A program made the translations under genes and the position numbers. A DNA stretch of 64,000 nt from assembly GCA_963730685.1 (NCBI GenBank), contig CAVSSP010000001.1:1550001-1614000 (forward strand), read 5' to 3'. Every line of letters starts with the position of its first letter. Position 1 is the first letter of the stretch. The notes beneath the pieces were generated by a model that worked only from the letters and a program-made list of their open reading frames with translations, was not told where the DNA came from and ran no database searches. Below, one piece after another: positions 17,044-25,248 of the stretch. Origin of the DNA: Bog-756 sp963730685. GTDB taxonomy: Bacteria; Actinomycetota; Acidimicrobiia; Acidimicrobiales; RAAP-2.

Positions 17044-18272
17044 CCGGCCAATCAGGTCGGAACTCCGACGGCCCGGTGGTATGTGTCATCGGTTCGGGGA
17101 CGCACTTCATCAGCGGCATCAGCTACTACACCTACTACCTGTCGGACGTGCTGAGCCAGAGATATCGCGTCTCGGTCATCTTGATGCGCCGGCTCATCCC
17201 GAAGCGCTTCTACCCCGGGCGCGATCGGGTGGGCGCTCCGATCACCGAACTTGATGCGTCGACTGTCGCCCCCACATTCGATGGGGTCGATTGGTATGCA
17301 ATCCCCAGCCTCTTCCGTGCCGGTCGGTTTCTCAAGGAGCAAGATCCCGACACCGTGATCGTTCAATGGTGGACCGGCGCAGTTCTCCTGTCGTATCTGT
17401 TCCTGACCGGCATCGCTCGAAGAGGGGGGGCACGCATCGTCATCGAATTCCATGAGGATCAAGACACCGGGGAGACCAGCCTGCCACTGGTGAGGAAGCT
17501 GGTTGGGCCAGGGCTTGGCAGGCTGATTCGCAGGGCGGACCACTATGTGGTGCACTCCGAATGGGACAAGGTCCGTCTGGTAGAGAAATTCGGCTTGGAT
17601 CCGGACCGAGTCTCGGTGATCGCACACGGGCCTTATCCGCTTGCAGCCGGCAATGTCAGCCCCGGTGGCTCGTCGACGCTCATGAGTGGGGTCGGCGCCC
17701 TCGGAACCGAGGTGGTAACGATCCTGTTCTTCGGAACGGTGCGACCCTACAAGGGCCTCGAGGATCTCGTGGACGCGTTCGAACTGCTGCCCAGGGACGA
17801 CACACTGCATTGGAAACTTCTTGCCGTGGGTGAGACGTGGGAGGGTTGGACCATACCCTCGGAAAAGATGATGGCGAGTCCGTATTCGGGGGATATCGAG
17901 TTCGTCAACCGGTACGTGACCGACTCGGAGCTGCCTCATTTCTTTGATCGAGCCGATGTGGTGGCCCTTCCCTACAGGCGATCGTCTGCCAGCGGCCCGC
18001 TGCACATGACGATGCAACGAGGGCTTCCGGTCGTGGTCACGAAGGTGGGTGGTCTCACCGAGGTCGTGTCTGACTACACCGGAGCAGTCCTTGTCGAGGG
18101 TTGCAATCCTGTCTCTCTCGCCGAGGGCATCGTGTCTTCGTTGGCACTTCGGGGACTACCCCATGCCGACCAGCACACCTGGGCGGCCACCCTGTGCGCA
18201 TTTGAGAAGATCATCCATTCCTTTTCCGACCCGGAGCGGGACGACATGGCGTTGCCCGTGATGTCGGACTGA
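17040..18272 (+). CDS. GT4 family glycosyltransferase
   Basis: A GT-B fold family 4 glycosyltransferase of about 410 residues. The N-terminal half begins VCVIGSGTHFISGISYYTYY, with a Gly-rich loop; the C-terminal half has FFGTVRPYKGLEDLVDAF, the donor-binding region, and GPLHMTMQRGLPVVVTKVGG. The Glu of the usual EPFG-type loop is replaced by SASGP, which is common in diverse GT4 members. The ATG at 17040 overlaps the previous stop (ATGA). The frame is open further upstream, but that portion is a shadow of the sialyltransferase-like gene. It likely adds a sugar in the repeat unit. Confidence 0.82.
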   Translation: MTGQSGRNSDGPVVCVIGSGTHFISGISYYTYYLSDVLSQRYRVSVILMRRLIPKRFYPGRDRVGAPITELDASTVAPTFDGVDWYAIPSLFRAGRFLKEQDPDTVIVQWWTGAVLLSYLFLTGIARRGGARIVIEFHEDQDTGETSLPLVRKLVGPGLGRLIRRADHYVVHSEWDKVRLVEKFGLDPDRVSVIAHGPYPLAAGNVSPGGSSTLMSGVGALGTEVVTILFFGTVRPYKGLEDLVDAFELLPRDDTLHWKLLAVGETWEGWTIPSEKMMASPYSGDIEFVNRYVTDSELPHFFDRADVVALPYRRSSASGPLHMTMQRGLPVVVTKVGGLTEVVSDYTGAVLVEGCNPVSLAEGIVSSLALRGLPHADQHTWAATLCAFEKIIHSFSDPERDDMALPVMSD

Positions 18273-19126
18273 TGGAGGGCGGCGACCTGCAGGATCGGCA
18301 ATCGTCCCCGCAAGGTGGTGGAGTACTCCCGGTTCTTCTGTACCACGATGTCTCGGATGGTCCGGTCGGCGATGCGTTCAGGCGTTGCGTCGTGCCATCG
18401 GGGCTCTTCGACGAACATATGAGTGCGCTGCGATCGGCCGGGTATCGAACGGAGAGCACATCCAACTTGCTTGCGACAGGTACTACGGAGCCAGAACATC
18501 CTCCTGCCGTCTACCTCACCTTTGACGACGGCTATCGGAGCTTCTCCGAATCGGTGGTGCCGACGATGGCGAAGTATGGAATGAGCGGCACGGTCTTCGT
18601 CCCCACGTCTTTTATCGGTGGTCCTGCCCGTTGGCTCACCGGCATCGGAGAGGAGCACCGACAGATCATGACCTGGGATGAACTCGGTGATCTGGCCGAC
18701 ACTGACTGCGAGATCGGCGCACACGGACACGAACATCTTCCTCTCGACCTCGTATCGAGGCAGCAGGTGAAGTCGGAGCTCCGGACGGGCCGATCGATGC
18801 TCGAGGACCGCCTTGGCCGGCCAATTGTGAGCCTGGCCTATCCATATGGCTTCCATCACGCTGCGGTTCGATCGCTGGCAAGGGAGTGCGGCTATGTGAT
18901 CGGCTTCGAAGTGGGAGACAACCTTCACCTTGGAGCGGTGCCGCTGTCCTCCTCCGACCGGATGCTGAGGATCCGGCGGCTCATCATCGACGTGGATACC
19001 TCACCCGAGCAGTTGCTTACGCTCGTGAAGTACGGCCGACGGTCAAAGATGGTCCAGCGTGCACGCTGTATGGCGCGCCCAGGTTGGCGCGCCGTCCGGC
19101 GCAGCAGGGCTCACCGGACGATCTGA
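18272..19126 (+). CDS. Polysaccharide deacetylase (carbohydrate esterase 4, NodB-like)
   Basis: The NodB homology domain spans about residues 80-230. LTFDDGYRSF supplies the catalytic and metal-binding Asp pair, HGHEHLPLD the His-x3-His metal site, and AYPYGFHH the third conserved region. The enzyme should remove N- or O-acetyl groups from an amino-sugar polymer. No signal peptide is visible, so it may act in the cytoplasm or on lipid-linked intermediates. The ATG overlaps the previous stop (TGATG), and it is the last gene of the operon; the PhyH gene faces it 35 bp away. Confidence 0.85.
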   Translation: MEGGDLQDRQSSPQGGGVLPVLLYHDVSDGPVGDAFRRCVVPSGLFDEHMSALRSAGYRTESTSNLLATGTTEPEHPPAVYLTFDDGYRSFSESVVPTMAKYGMSGTVFVPTSFIGGPARWLTGIGEEHRQIMTWDELGDLADTDCEIGAHGHEHLPLDLVSRQQVKSELRTGRSMLEDRLGRPIVSLAYPYGFHHAAVRSLARECGYVIGFEVGDNLHLGAVPLSSSDRMLRIRRLIIDVDTSPEQLLTLVKYGRRSKMVQRARCMARPGWRAVRRSRAHRTI

Positions 19127-19161
19127 GGCATGATCGTCCGGGCTCCGGGTGATGATCAGCC

Positions 19162-20001
19162 TCACCCAAGCTCAACGGTGCCAATGCCAGCAGCACTGAA
19201 TGCGCCGACGAGGTCAGCCGGAAGGGGTGGCGCTTCTCTGCCGAGCTGCGAGAGCTGCCTTCTCATATTGCGTTCTGCGAAGCGCTCCGAGTTCTCGTTG
19301 GCCGCACCGAAAGCGAAGTAGACGGCCACGCGGTCTGGCCTGCCGGTGAGTCGCATCTGTTTGCGTCGCAGTTGGGCGGCCAGCGCGGCCGGTGCCTTCG
19401 GTTTGACGACCTTCGCAGCGGCGAACAGTGCTGAGTCGATGAGGCTGGGTTCGACTCCTCGGTGCGTCAGTCGCACGTCAAAAAGAACGGCATCCCCTGC
19501 ACTCGCCCGAATCGGAAGATCGGTGCCCTGGTCGAGGGCAGAGCTCCGGTACGAGCCGGGCCTCACGTGAAGAACCCGCTTGTCGTTGGTGTAGTCCTGG
19601 AGATATAAGGCAACCTTGACGACCCGACAGTCGTCGGTGTCGAAGCACTCCCGACCGAAGTATCCGCCCTGCATCATCTGCTCACCTGAGTCCTTGTGCC
19701 ATTTCGACGCGACGTAGTTGCGGTGAAGGTCGGCCTCCATCGTGAAGATCATCTTGTCGAGATCTGCAGCTTCACGGACGATGGCGATGATGGCGGGATG
19801 ACTGAATATCCAAGAGAGCCCTGGCGCCTCTGCGGCGGCATTCGGCAGTACGGTGCCGCCAGATTTATGGACGCCTTGGGCGTCCAGAGATTCGTTCACC
19901 TGGGTTCTGAGCGTCACTACCTCGGACCTGGTGAGCACACCGGGGACCACCACGAACCCGTCGGCTGCAAACCCTTCCCGAACATCCATCATTCGGTCCA
20001 C
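19162..20001 (-). CDS. Phytanoyl-CoA dioxygenase (PhyH) family Fe(II)/2-oxoglutarate oxygenase
   Basis: A 279-residue PhyH-like protein. WHKDSG near residue 101 supplies the His-x-Asp iron ligands, THRG near 183 the distal His, and the DGFVVVPGVL opening (near residue 14) is typical of the family. These enzymes hydroxylate small molecules or natural-product sugars using Fe(II) and 2-oxoglutarate. It is convergent with the glycan operon, so a role in modifying a sugar or lipid precursor is possible but unproven. The GTG at 20001 is preceded by a TAGGAT box at the leaderless spacing; an ATG at 19992 is an alternative start. Confidence 0.82.
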   Translation of the reverse strand: MDRMMDVREGFAADGFVVVPGVLTRSEVVTLRTQVNESLDAQGVHKSGGTVLPNAAAEAPGLSWIFSHPAIIAIVREAADLDKMIFTMEADLHRNYVASKWHKDSGEQMMQGGYFGRECFDTDDCRVVKVALYLQDYTNDKRVLHVRPGSYRSSALDQGTDLPIRASAGDAVLFDVRLTHRGVEPSLIDSALFAAAKVVKPKAPAALAAQLRRKQMRLTGRPDRVAVYFAFGAANENSERFAERNMRRQLSQLGREAPPLPADLVGAFSAAGIGTVELG

Positions 20002-20007
20002 ACCGAA

Positions 20008-20013
20008 ATCCTA
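20008..20013 (-). promoter_or_regulatory. -10 box (TAGGAT) for leaderless PhyH gene
   Basis: On the minus strand TAGGAT stands 6 nt before the GTG at 20001. No ribosome site is visible between them, so the message is probably leaderless. Confidence 0.45.
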
Positions 20014-20122
20014 GGAACTCTTGGTTTCCCATCCGTTGCCTCCCTGTGAACGCCATGTCAATTGGCACCGAGAGGGTCTTGGGCGAGGGCGAGTTGAGCC
20101 GCCATCTGCCTGCGCGCTCGGG

Positions 20123-21760
20123 CTAGGAGCCCGGGGTGTACGAGTATGCGACGACCCAGGCGATATCGAGGTCCGATTCCGCGGGTGTCGACGGGCCTGG
20201 ACACGACTCCCATGTCGACGTGCCGCACGCCCATACCTGGGACTGAAGGTCCAAGACCATCGGTTGGGTGGGAACCGAGGCACCCGTTTCGGTGGCCCAG
20301 ATGTTCCCGTCAACCGTGAACTCGACGCTGTCGGGAGTCCACTCGACGCCGTAGGTGTGCCACTGCGACTCGTCGATCGTCATCGTGTTCCGAATTTGCG
20401 CGTTTGCGCCGTCCTGCCGAAAGTGCAAGAACGAATAGGTCGTGCCTATTCCCCCGTTGCTCTCGGCAAAGTCGATCTCTGGAGGACCTGAGGCCCCGGA
20501 GGCAGGCCAAAGCAGCGCTGCATACGCAATACCGGCGCCGAGGTCGGACCGCATCCTGACGAGGTATTTGCCATAGGTCTGGCTCAATGCGGGCAGGCTC
20601 GAGAGTCCCGCAGACGTCCACGCGTTGCCGTAGGACGGGTCCCGGTAGGTCCTGAGTGCCAGCATCCCGTTGCCGAGCACGGCGTGGGTCGGGGACCAGG
20701 TCGTGTAGGGGTCGCCTCCAGGGTGGCCCGAGTAGAAGTCCCAGGTATTGGGCTGAATGGTCGGCCCGGCGAAGTCGTCGTGAAAGACCTCCGTCCATCC
20801 CGGGGGGTTCACGGTGGGTATGCCGGCGGTGTTCACTGGCAGCTGGGAGGCACCGGTGAAGGTAGTGGTGGTGCCGTCACCAGCAGCCAGAACGTACCCC
20901 TTGCCGTCCGGGGTCGAGGCCATGCCCACGATGGGCTTGTTGAGCCTCAACCCACCGGTCGAGCCATGGAATCCGGCATCGCCGAAGGAGAAGACGCCAC
21001 CGTCGGAGGCCACCAACCAGTACCCGTTGCCGTCCGGGGTCGAGGCCATGCCCACGATGGGCTTGTTGAGCCTCAACCCACCGGTCGAGCCATGGAATCC
21101 GGCATCGCCGAAGGAGAAGACGCCACCGTCGGAGGCCACCATCCAGTACCCGTTGCCGTCCGGGGTCGAGGCCATGCCCACGATGGGCTTGTTGAGCCTC
21201 AACCCACCGGTCGAGCCATGGAATCCGGCATCGCCGAAGGAGAAGACGCCACCGTCGGAGGCCACCATCCAGTACCCGTTGCCGTCCGGGGTCGAGGCCA
21301 TGCCCACGATGGGCTTGTTGAGCCTCAACCCACCGGTCGAGCCATGGAATCCGGCATCGCCGAAGGAGAAGACGCCACCGTCGGAGGCCACCATCCAGTA
21401 CCCCTTGCCGTCCGGGGTCGAGGCCATGCCCACGATGGGCTTGTTGAGGTGTCTGGCGGACATGTCACCCATCGATCCGGCACCTCCGTAGGAGCGCACC
21501 CGCCCCACACTGTCGACCGCCCATCCCCCTCCGGAAAGCGACCCGGCAACACCCACGAATGGCACCGCGGTGGCAATCGCACCTGAGGCCGGACCCGCGG
21601 AGATTTCAATCGGAGCAAGGGTGACGATCAACGTCGTCAGAAGTGTCGTGGCCGTCAGAACCGCCCAACGACGACCCATCAGCCGATTCTTTGAGCCCAA
21701 CAAGGAGAGGCGCACACGTCGCGGTCCGTGTTCTCGACCTCGCGGGGAGCCACTGTTCAC
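20123..21760 (-). CDS. Secreted GH16 glycoside hydrolase with N-terminal 42-residue beta-repeat domain
   Basis: A 545-residue exported protein. The signal peptide covers about residues 28-60. Residues about 70-320 hold tandem 42-residue repeats (GYWMVASDGGVFSFGDAGFH type): four near-perfect and two degenerate units, probably forming a beta-propeller-like domain. Residues about 325-545 are a family 16 glycoside hydrolase: FHDDFAGPTIQPNTWDFY, then the catalytic EIDFAE motif at residues 428-433 with the nucleophile and acid/base Glu intact, and HTYGVEWTPDSVEFTVDG. GH16 enzymes cleave beta-1,3- or beta-1,4-glucans and galactans; substrate unknown. The GTG start is supported by AGAGGAG 8 nt upstream. 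The enzyme could trim the glycan made by the neighbouring operon. Confidence 0.85.
   Translation of the reverse strand: MNSGSPRGREHGPRRVRLSLLGSKNRLMGRRWAVLTATTLLTTLIVTLAPIEISAGPASGAIATAVPFVGVAGSLSGGGWAVDSVGRVRSYGGAGSMGDMSARHLNKPIVGMASTPDGKGYWMVASDGGVFSFGDAGFHGSTGGLRLNKPIVGMASTPDGNGYWMVASDGGVFSFGDAGFHGSTGGLRLNKPIVGMASTPDGNGYWMVASDGGVFSFGDAGFHGSTGGLRLNKPIVGMASTPDGNGYWLVASDGGVFSFGDAGFHGSTGGLRLNKPIVGMASTPDGKGYVLAAGDGTTTTFTGASQLPVNTAGIPTVNPPGWTEVFHDDFAGPTIQPNTWDFYSGHPGGDPYTTWSPTHAVLGNGMLALRTYRDPSYGNAWTSAGLSSLPALSQTYGKYLVRMRSDLGAGIAYAALLWPASGASGPPEIDFAESNGGIGTTYSFLHFRQDGANAQIRNTMTIDESQWHTYGVEWTPDSVEFTVDGNIWATETGASVPTQPMVLDLQSQVWACGTSTWESCPGPSTPAESDLDIAWVVAYSYTPGS
20901..21448 (-). repeat. Tandem 126-bp repeats, five anchored copies
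   Basis: The same sequence recurs exactly every 126 bp (anchor ATGGGCTTGTTGAG at 20931, 21057, 21183, 21309 and 21435 on the plus strand). The units are nearly identical at DNA level, differing by a few bases such as AACCAG/ATCCAG. Each encodes one 42-residue repeat of the GH16 protein. Such identity points to recent unit duplication or gene conversion. Confidence 0.95.
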
Positions 21761-22061
21761 GACGGATACTCCTCTCCGGTCGCAGGGCCGCGGCCGTCAC
21801 GTGATGAAGTTGTCGGGACCGCTTCGACCACGGGACCTCAATACAGACTGTTGACGGGCCGAGGTGCCTGACGGATTCGACGTCGTGGCAATTCTTCCCG
21901 ACGCGGCTCCGGCTCAACCACGGGCCCTTGTTCGATAACGGCAGGAACCCGGCGTGTCTTGAGCAAGACTTGACCCGGCCTCAGGGTGTGAATCGCAATT
22001 CCGGACTGGCTCCGCCTCCCGGTGTCGCCTCAGGACGGTCGGGACCTGTCAGAGTGATGCA
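21761..22061. other. Divergent intergenic region
   Basis: About 300 bp between the GH16 gene (minus) and the DUF457-like gene (plus). It should hold promoters for both. A perfect inverted repeat, GTCTTG-AG-CAAGAC, lies at 21956-21969 and could be a regulator site. No gene is seen. Confidence 0.4.
21956..21969. promoter_or_regulatory. Inverted repeat GTCTTG-AG-CAAGAC, possible operator
   Basis: A perfect 6-bp inverted repeat with a 2-bp centre, about 90 bp before the plus-strand gene at 22062. It is followed directly by TTGACC, but no matching -10 box was found. A function as an operator is only a possibility. Confidence 0.3.
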
Positions 22062-22547
22062 GTGTTCGTAACCAATCACGTTCTCTCCGGTGTGATCATC
22101 GGAAGGGCATTTGAGCGCCGCCCTGTGGCGGCGTTTCTCGTCGGTGTGGGTTCTCACCTGATGCTCGATGCCGTTCCGCATTGGAGCTGCGACAAGTCCC
22201 TCGACGACGCGCCCGAGCGCTTCCTACAGGCGGCGAAGAGGGACGGCGTACTCGGTCTGGCCACAATCGCTGCGGTCACCTTGACCGTTGATCGCAGGGC
22301 CAGATGGTCCACGGTGGCAGCCATGGCCGGAGCCGCACTCCTCGACATTGACAAGCCTCTCCTGCATTTCATCGGGATCAATCCGTTTCCCAGGCCGGTC
22401 AGACGGCTCCACAGCTGGGTGCAGCGTGAATCTCCTCAAGGGATGCGCACAGAGCTGGCGTTCGGTCTGGCCACCGCCATCGCCGATGCAGGGATCATTG
22501 GCACCGGGCGCCGAAATGGGGCCGACGGACCCGTCTTTGTCGCATGA
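22062..22547 (+). CDS. Small DUF457/metal-dependent-hydrolase-like membrane protein
   Basis: A 161-residue protein with several short hydrophobic segments and spaced His/Asp residues: NHVLSGVIIG at the N-terminus, GSHLMLDAVPHW near residues 30-42, and DIDKPLLHFIG near 94. This His-Asp pattern resembles the YdjM/DUF457 membrane-bound metal-dependent hydrolase family, whose biochemical role is poorly known. The start is a GTG at 22062; no strong ribosome site is visible. The gene lies on the margin of the glycan region and is followed by a long empty stretch. Confidence 0.6.
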   Translation: MFVTNHVLSGVIIGRAFERRPVAAFLVGVGSHLMLDAVPHWSCDKSLDDAPERFLQAAKRDGVLGLATIAAVTLTVDRRARWSTVAAMAGAALLDIDKPLLHFIGINPFPRPVRRLHSWVQRESPQGMRTELAFGLATAIADAGIIGTGRRNGADGPVFVA

Positions 22548-23786
22548 GTTCCCTGTTCAGGCACCGAATTGGAGAAAATCGGAGAATTCCCTCGATTTCA
22601 GCTCAAGTTCCGGTCCCGACGCGCCGATACATCCGGGAGGCTTGAGCGTCCGGCTCCCACGCCCGTCCTCACAGACCAAAGGCGGCGGCTCGATCCGACG
22701 GGCACCTCTCCAGCGTTCCGGTGCCCAGCCGGCACCCCGCCGCCAGGTTGTCGCGATGGGTCCGCCGGCCCCGGATGGGCAACCGATTTCGGTGGAACAC
22801 CCTGACTCCAACACGCATCGCGGCAGTGCCACAACACTGTGTGACGTCTCCAAGGTTGGTCTCAGGTGCGGACATCGCCCCACGTCATTGGGGGTTTATG
22901 CCTTCGATTGCAACACCGATTGCAAACCGTCAAGCAGCCGGCCTTGCACGGCGGGAGCGGTCATTCATTGTCCCGACCGGCCTTCCCACCTCGAATCCGG
23001 TTGAGCGAGTTCACGTAAAGATTGCCCGGGGTCATGGTGGCAAATGGCCGGGCTATACCCCGTGAGCGCAGCGCCCAAACATTAAACTTCATTGTTGTAA
23101 GTGCCGGTCGACACCGCCCGTTAATCGGGCCGATGGACAGTGACCGTTCCGTCCCCAGCGATCCCGTCCTCCCCGGGAGATCCCAGGTGGGCGTTGGTTC
23201 ACCCCAACTGAGCTGGTTCCAACGGCCAGTACGTGCTGCGAATGAGCTGAGCGGTCTGAGCTCTGTACTTTGTGCCAAAGATGATCTATGAGGTTGCTCA
23301 CTTCGCGACGAGGGTGTCTATCCGTCGCGCATGAGTTCCACTCCTTTGGCCGCTTGGTTCATTGTGTCGTCACACATGGAAGCACCAATCGTGACTGGAT
23401 GCCTGTCAATGTGGTGGACAACGGACCGGCAAATGAGCCCGCCACGGTCACCCGGATATGTGACGTGGGAAACCACCGGTTGGCCGTGTGTCAACGAATC
23501 AGCGGTTAATACCACGTTCACGAAACAGGGCGCCATCTCGCTTGCAAGTCTCATCGACCTGTTCCACAATCTGGCCAACATAGTGTCGGACTACCTGCAG
23601 GAAGTCCTCGTCGCAGGCAGGTAAGCGGCGGAGCGTCTTTGTCGGACACTTTCAGTGGCCGAAAGCCGTCATTGAGTGACTTTCAGGCACTGGGAGTACA
23701 GGCCCAGACCTCTGAACGCTGTCTGCAATATCATCCATCGACCCACGACCAGGCACCATCTCGACACATGAAAGGACGCATCGTAT
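22548..23786. other. 1.2-kb gene-poor region
   Basis: No open frame here has a recognisable domain or consistent coding character; the longest candidate with a fair start (23331-23624, plus) was judged random. The region is less GC-rich than the genes after it and marks the right end of the compositional island. Short inverted repeats occur near 23649-23665 (CTTTC-GAAAG). It should contain the promoter for the UDP-sugar dehydrogenase; an AAAGGA box lies 13 nt before that gene. Confidence 0.45.
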
Positions 23787-25196
23787 ATGGGCAAGCGGAT
23801 CGCTGTGATTGGCAGTGGTTACGTGGGCTCGGTCGTTGCCGCCTGTCTGGCCCATGTGGGGCACGACGTGATCGGTGTCGAATCGGACGCCGCCAAGCTC
23901 CACCAGCTCTCCTCGGGCGCCGCCCCCTTCCACGAGCCCGGCCTCGACCCCCTGATCGCCGCCGGCGTCACCGGCGGCAATCTCCGCTTCACCAGCGACT
24001 TCCAGGACGCCATGGACTCCTCTGACGTGGTCTTCGTGTGCGTCGGCACCCCACCCGGGCCCGACGGCGAGGCCGACACCGGTGCCATCCGCGGCGTGGC
24101 CCGCTCCATCGCCCGCAACCTCCGCCACTACCACGTCATCGTCACCAAGAGCACCGTCCCCATCGGCACCGGCTACTGGCTGGGCTCCCTCATCGAGGAC
24201 GTCGCCGGCCCCGAGGGGCGCCACCTCTTCGGCGTGGTGTCCAACCCCGAGTTCCTCCGCGAGGGCAACGCCGTCCAGGACTTCCTCCACCCCGACCGGG
24301 TGGTCCTCGGGAGCGACGACCCCCGCGCCCTCGAGATCGCCACCGACATGTACCGGCCCATCCTCGACCAGCACATCCCCGGCGACGTCGGCCACCGCGA
24401 CGTCGTCCCGCTCCTGCAGACCAAGCTCACGACCGCCGAGATGATCAAGTACGCGTCGAACGCCTTCCTCGCCACCAAGATCAGCTTCGCCAACGAGATC
24501 GCCCGGCTCTGCGACTTCGTGGGTGCCGACATCACCGAGGTCACCGCCGGCATGGGCCTCGACACCCGCATCGGCGGGAAGTTCCTCGACGCCGGCCTGG
24601 GGTGGGGCGGCTCGTGCTTCGGCAAGGACCTGTCGGCCCTCATCAGCACGGCCGGCGAGTACGGCTACCGGCCCCGCATCCTCGAGGGGTCCATCGCCGT
24701 CAACCAGTCCCAGCGCAAGTACGTCGTCGACGAGCTGCTGCGCCAGCTCAAGACCCTGCGGGGCACCAAGATCTGCATCCTCGGCCTGGCCTTCAAGCCC
24801 AACACCGACGACCTGCGCGACTCGCCGGCCCTCGACGTGGCGGCCCGGCTCCTCGACAAGGGGGCGTTCGTGTCGGCCTACGACCCCATGGTCGACGCCG
24901 TGCCCGACGTGCCCGACATCCGCCTCATGCCCGATGCCCTCCGGGCGGCCGCCGACGCCGATGCCATCGTGCTCGCCACCGAGTGGCCCCAGTTCCTCAG
25001 CATCGACCTCGCCGAGCTCCGCCAGGCCATGCGGGGGGACATCTTCTTCGACGGGCGCAACAACTTCGATCCGGAGCTGGTCGGCCGGGCCGGGTTCCGG
25101 TACCTCGGCATCGGCCGGGGGTCGTCGGTCCGTGCCCCCCGGGTGGACCAGTCGTTCGACCTGCAGCCCACCACCGACGGGGCCGTCGCACCGTGA
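23787..25196 (+). CDS. ugd: UDP-glucose 6-dehydrogenase family protein
   Basis: A 469-residue UDP-glucose/GDP-mannose dehydrogenase. The NAD-binding Rossmann motif is IAVIGSGYVGSVVAACLA at residues 5-22, followed by VCVGTPPG, NPEFLREGNA and the catalytic GGSCFGKD with Cys277. AMIKYASNAFLATKI-type helix residues (EMIKYASNAF) lie near 219. It oxidises a UDP-sugar, most likely UDP-glucose to UDP-glucuronate, in two NAD-dependent steps. It opens the second glycan gene group; the epimerase at 28776 could act on its product. Codon use is strongly GC-rich, unlike the genes just upstream. Confidence 0.9.
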   Translation: MGKRIAVIGSGYVGSVVAACLAHVGHDVIGVESDAAKLHQLSSGAAPFHEPGLDPLIAAGVTGGNLRFTSDFQDAMDSSDVVFVCVGTPPGPDGEADTGAIRGVARSIARNLRHYHVIVTKSTVPIGTGYWLGSLIEDVAGPEGRHLFGVVSNPEFLREGNAVQDFLHPDRVVLGSDDPRALEIATDMYRPILDQHIPGDVGHRDVVPLLQTKLTTAEMIKYASNAFLATKISFANEIARLCDFVGADITEVTAGMGLDTRIGGKFLDAGLGWGGSCFGKDLSALISTAGEYGYRPRILEGSIAVNQSQRKYVVDELLRQLKTLRGTKICILGLAFKPNTDDLRDSPALDVAARLLDKGAFVSAYDPMVDAVPDVPDIRLMPDALRAAADADAIVLATEWPQFLSIDLAELRQAMRGDIFFDGRNNFDPELVGRAGFRYLGIGRGSSVRAPRVDQSFDLQPTTDGAVAP

Positions 25197-25248
25197 CCAA
25201 AGACCCCCGACCACTGCCTGTTCCCCCTGCCCCCGAAAGTAGGTGCCC

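Noticed and set aside
19430..19480. tRNA-like GGTTCGACTCC segment
   Set aside because: It falls inside the PhyH coding sequence and no cloverleaf could be completed.
20901..21448. CRISPR-like regular spacing of repeats
   Set aside because: The repeats are directly adjacent 126-bp units that are in frame and encode a protein repeat; there are no spacers or cas genes.
23331..23624. 97-codon open frame before the UDP-sugar dehydrogenase
   Set aside because: No ribosome site, no recognisable domain and amino-acid composition typical of random sequence.
22548..23786. A gene or a c-di-GMP-type riboswitch in the empty region
   Set aside because: Short runs such as GGCAAA occur at 23040 but the conserved core and pairing of a GEMM aptamer could not be matched; no reading frame looked coding.
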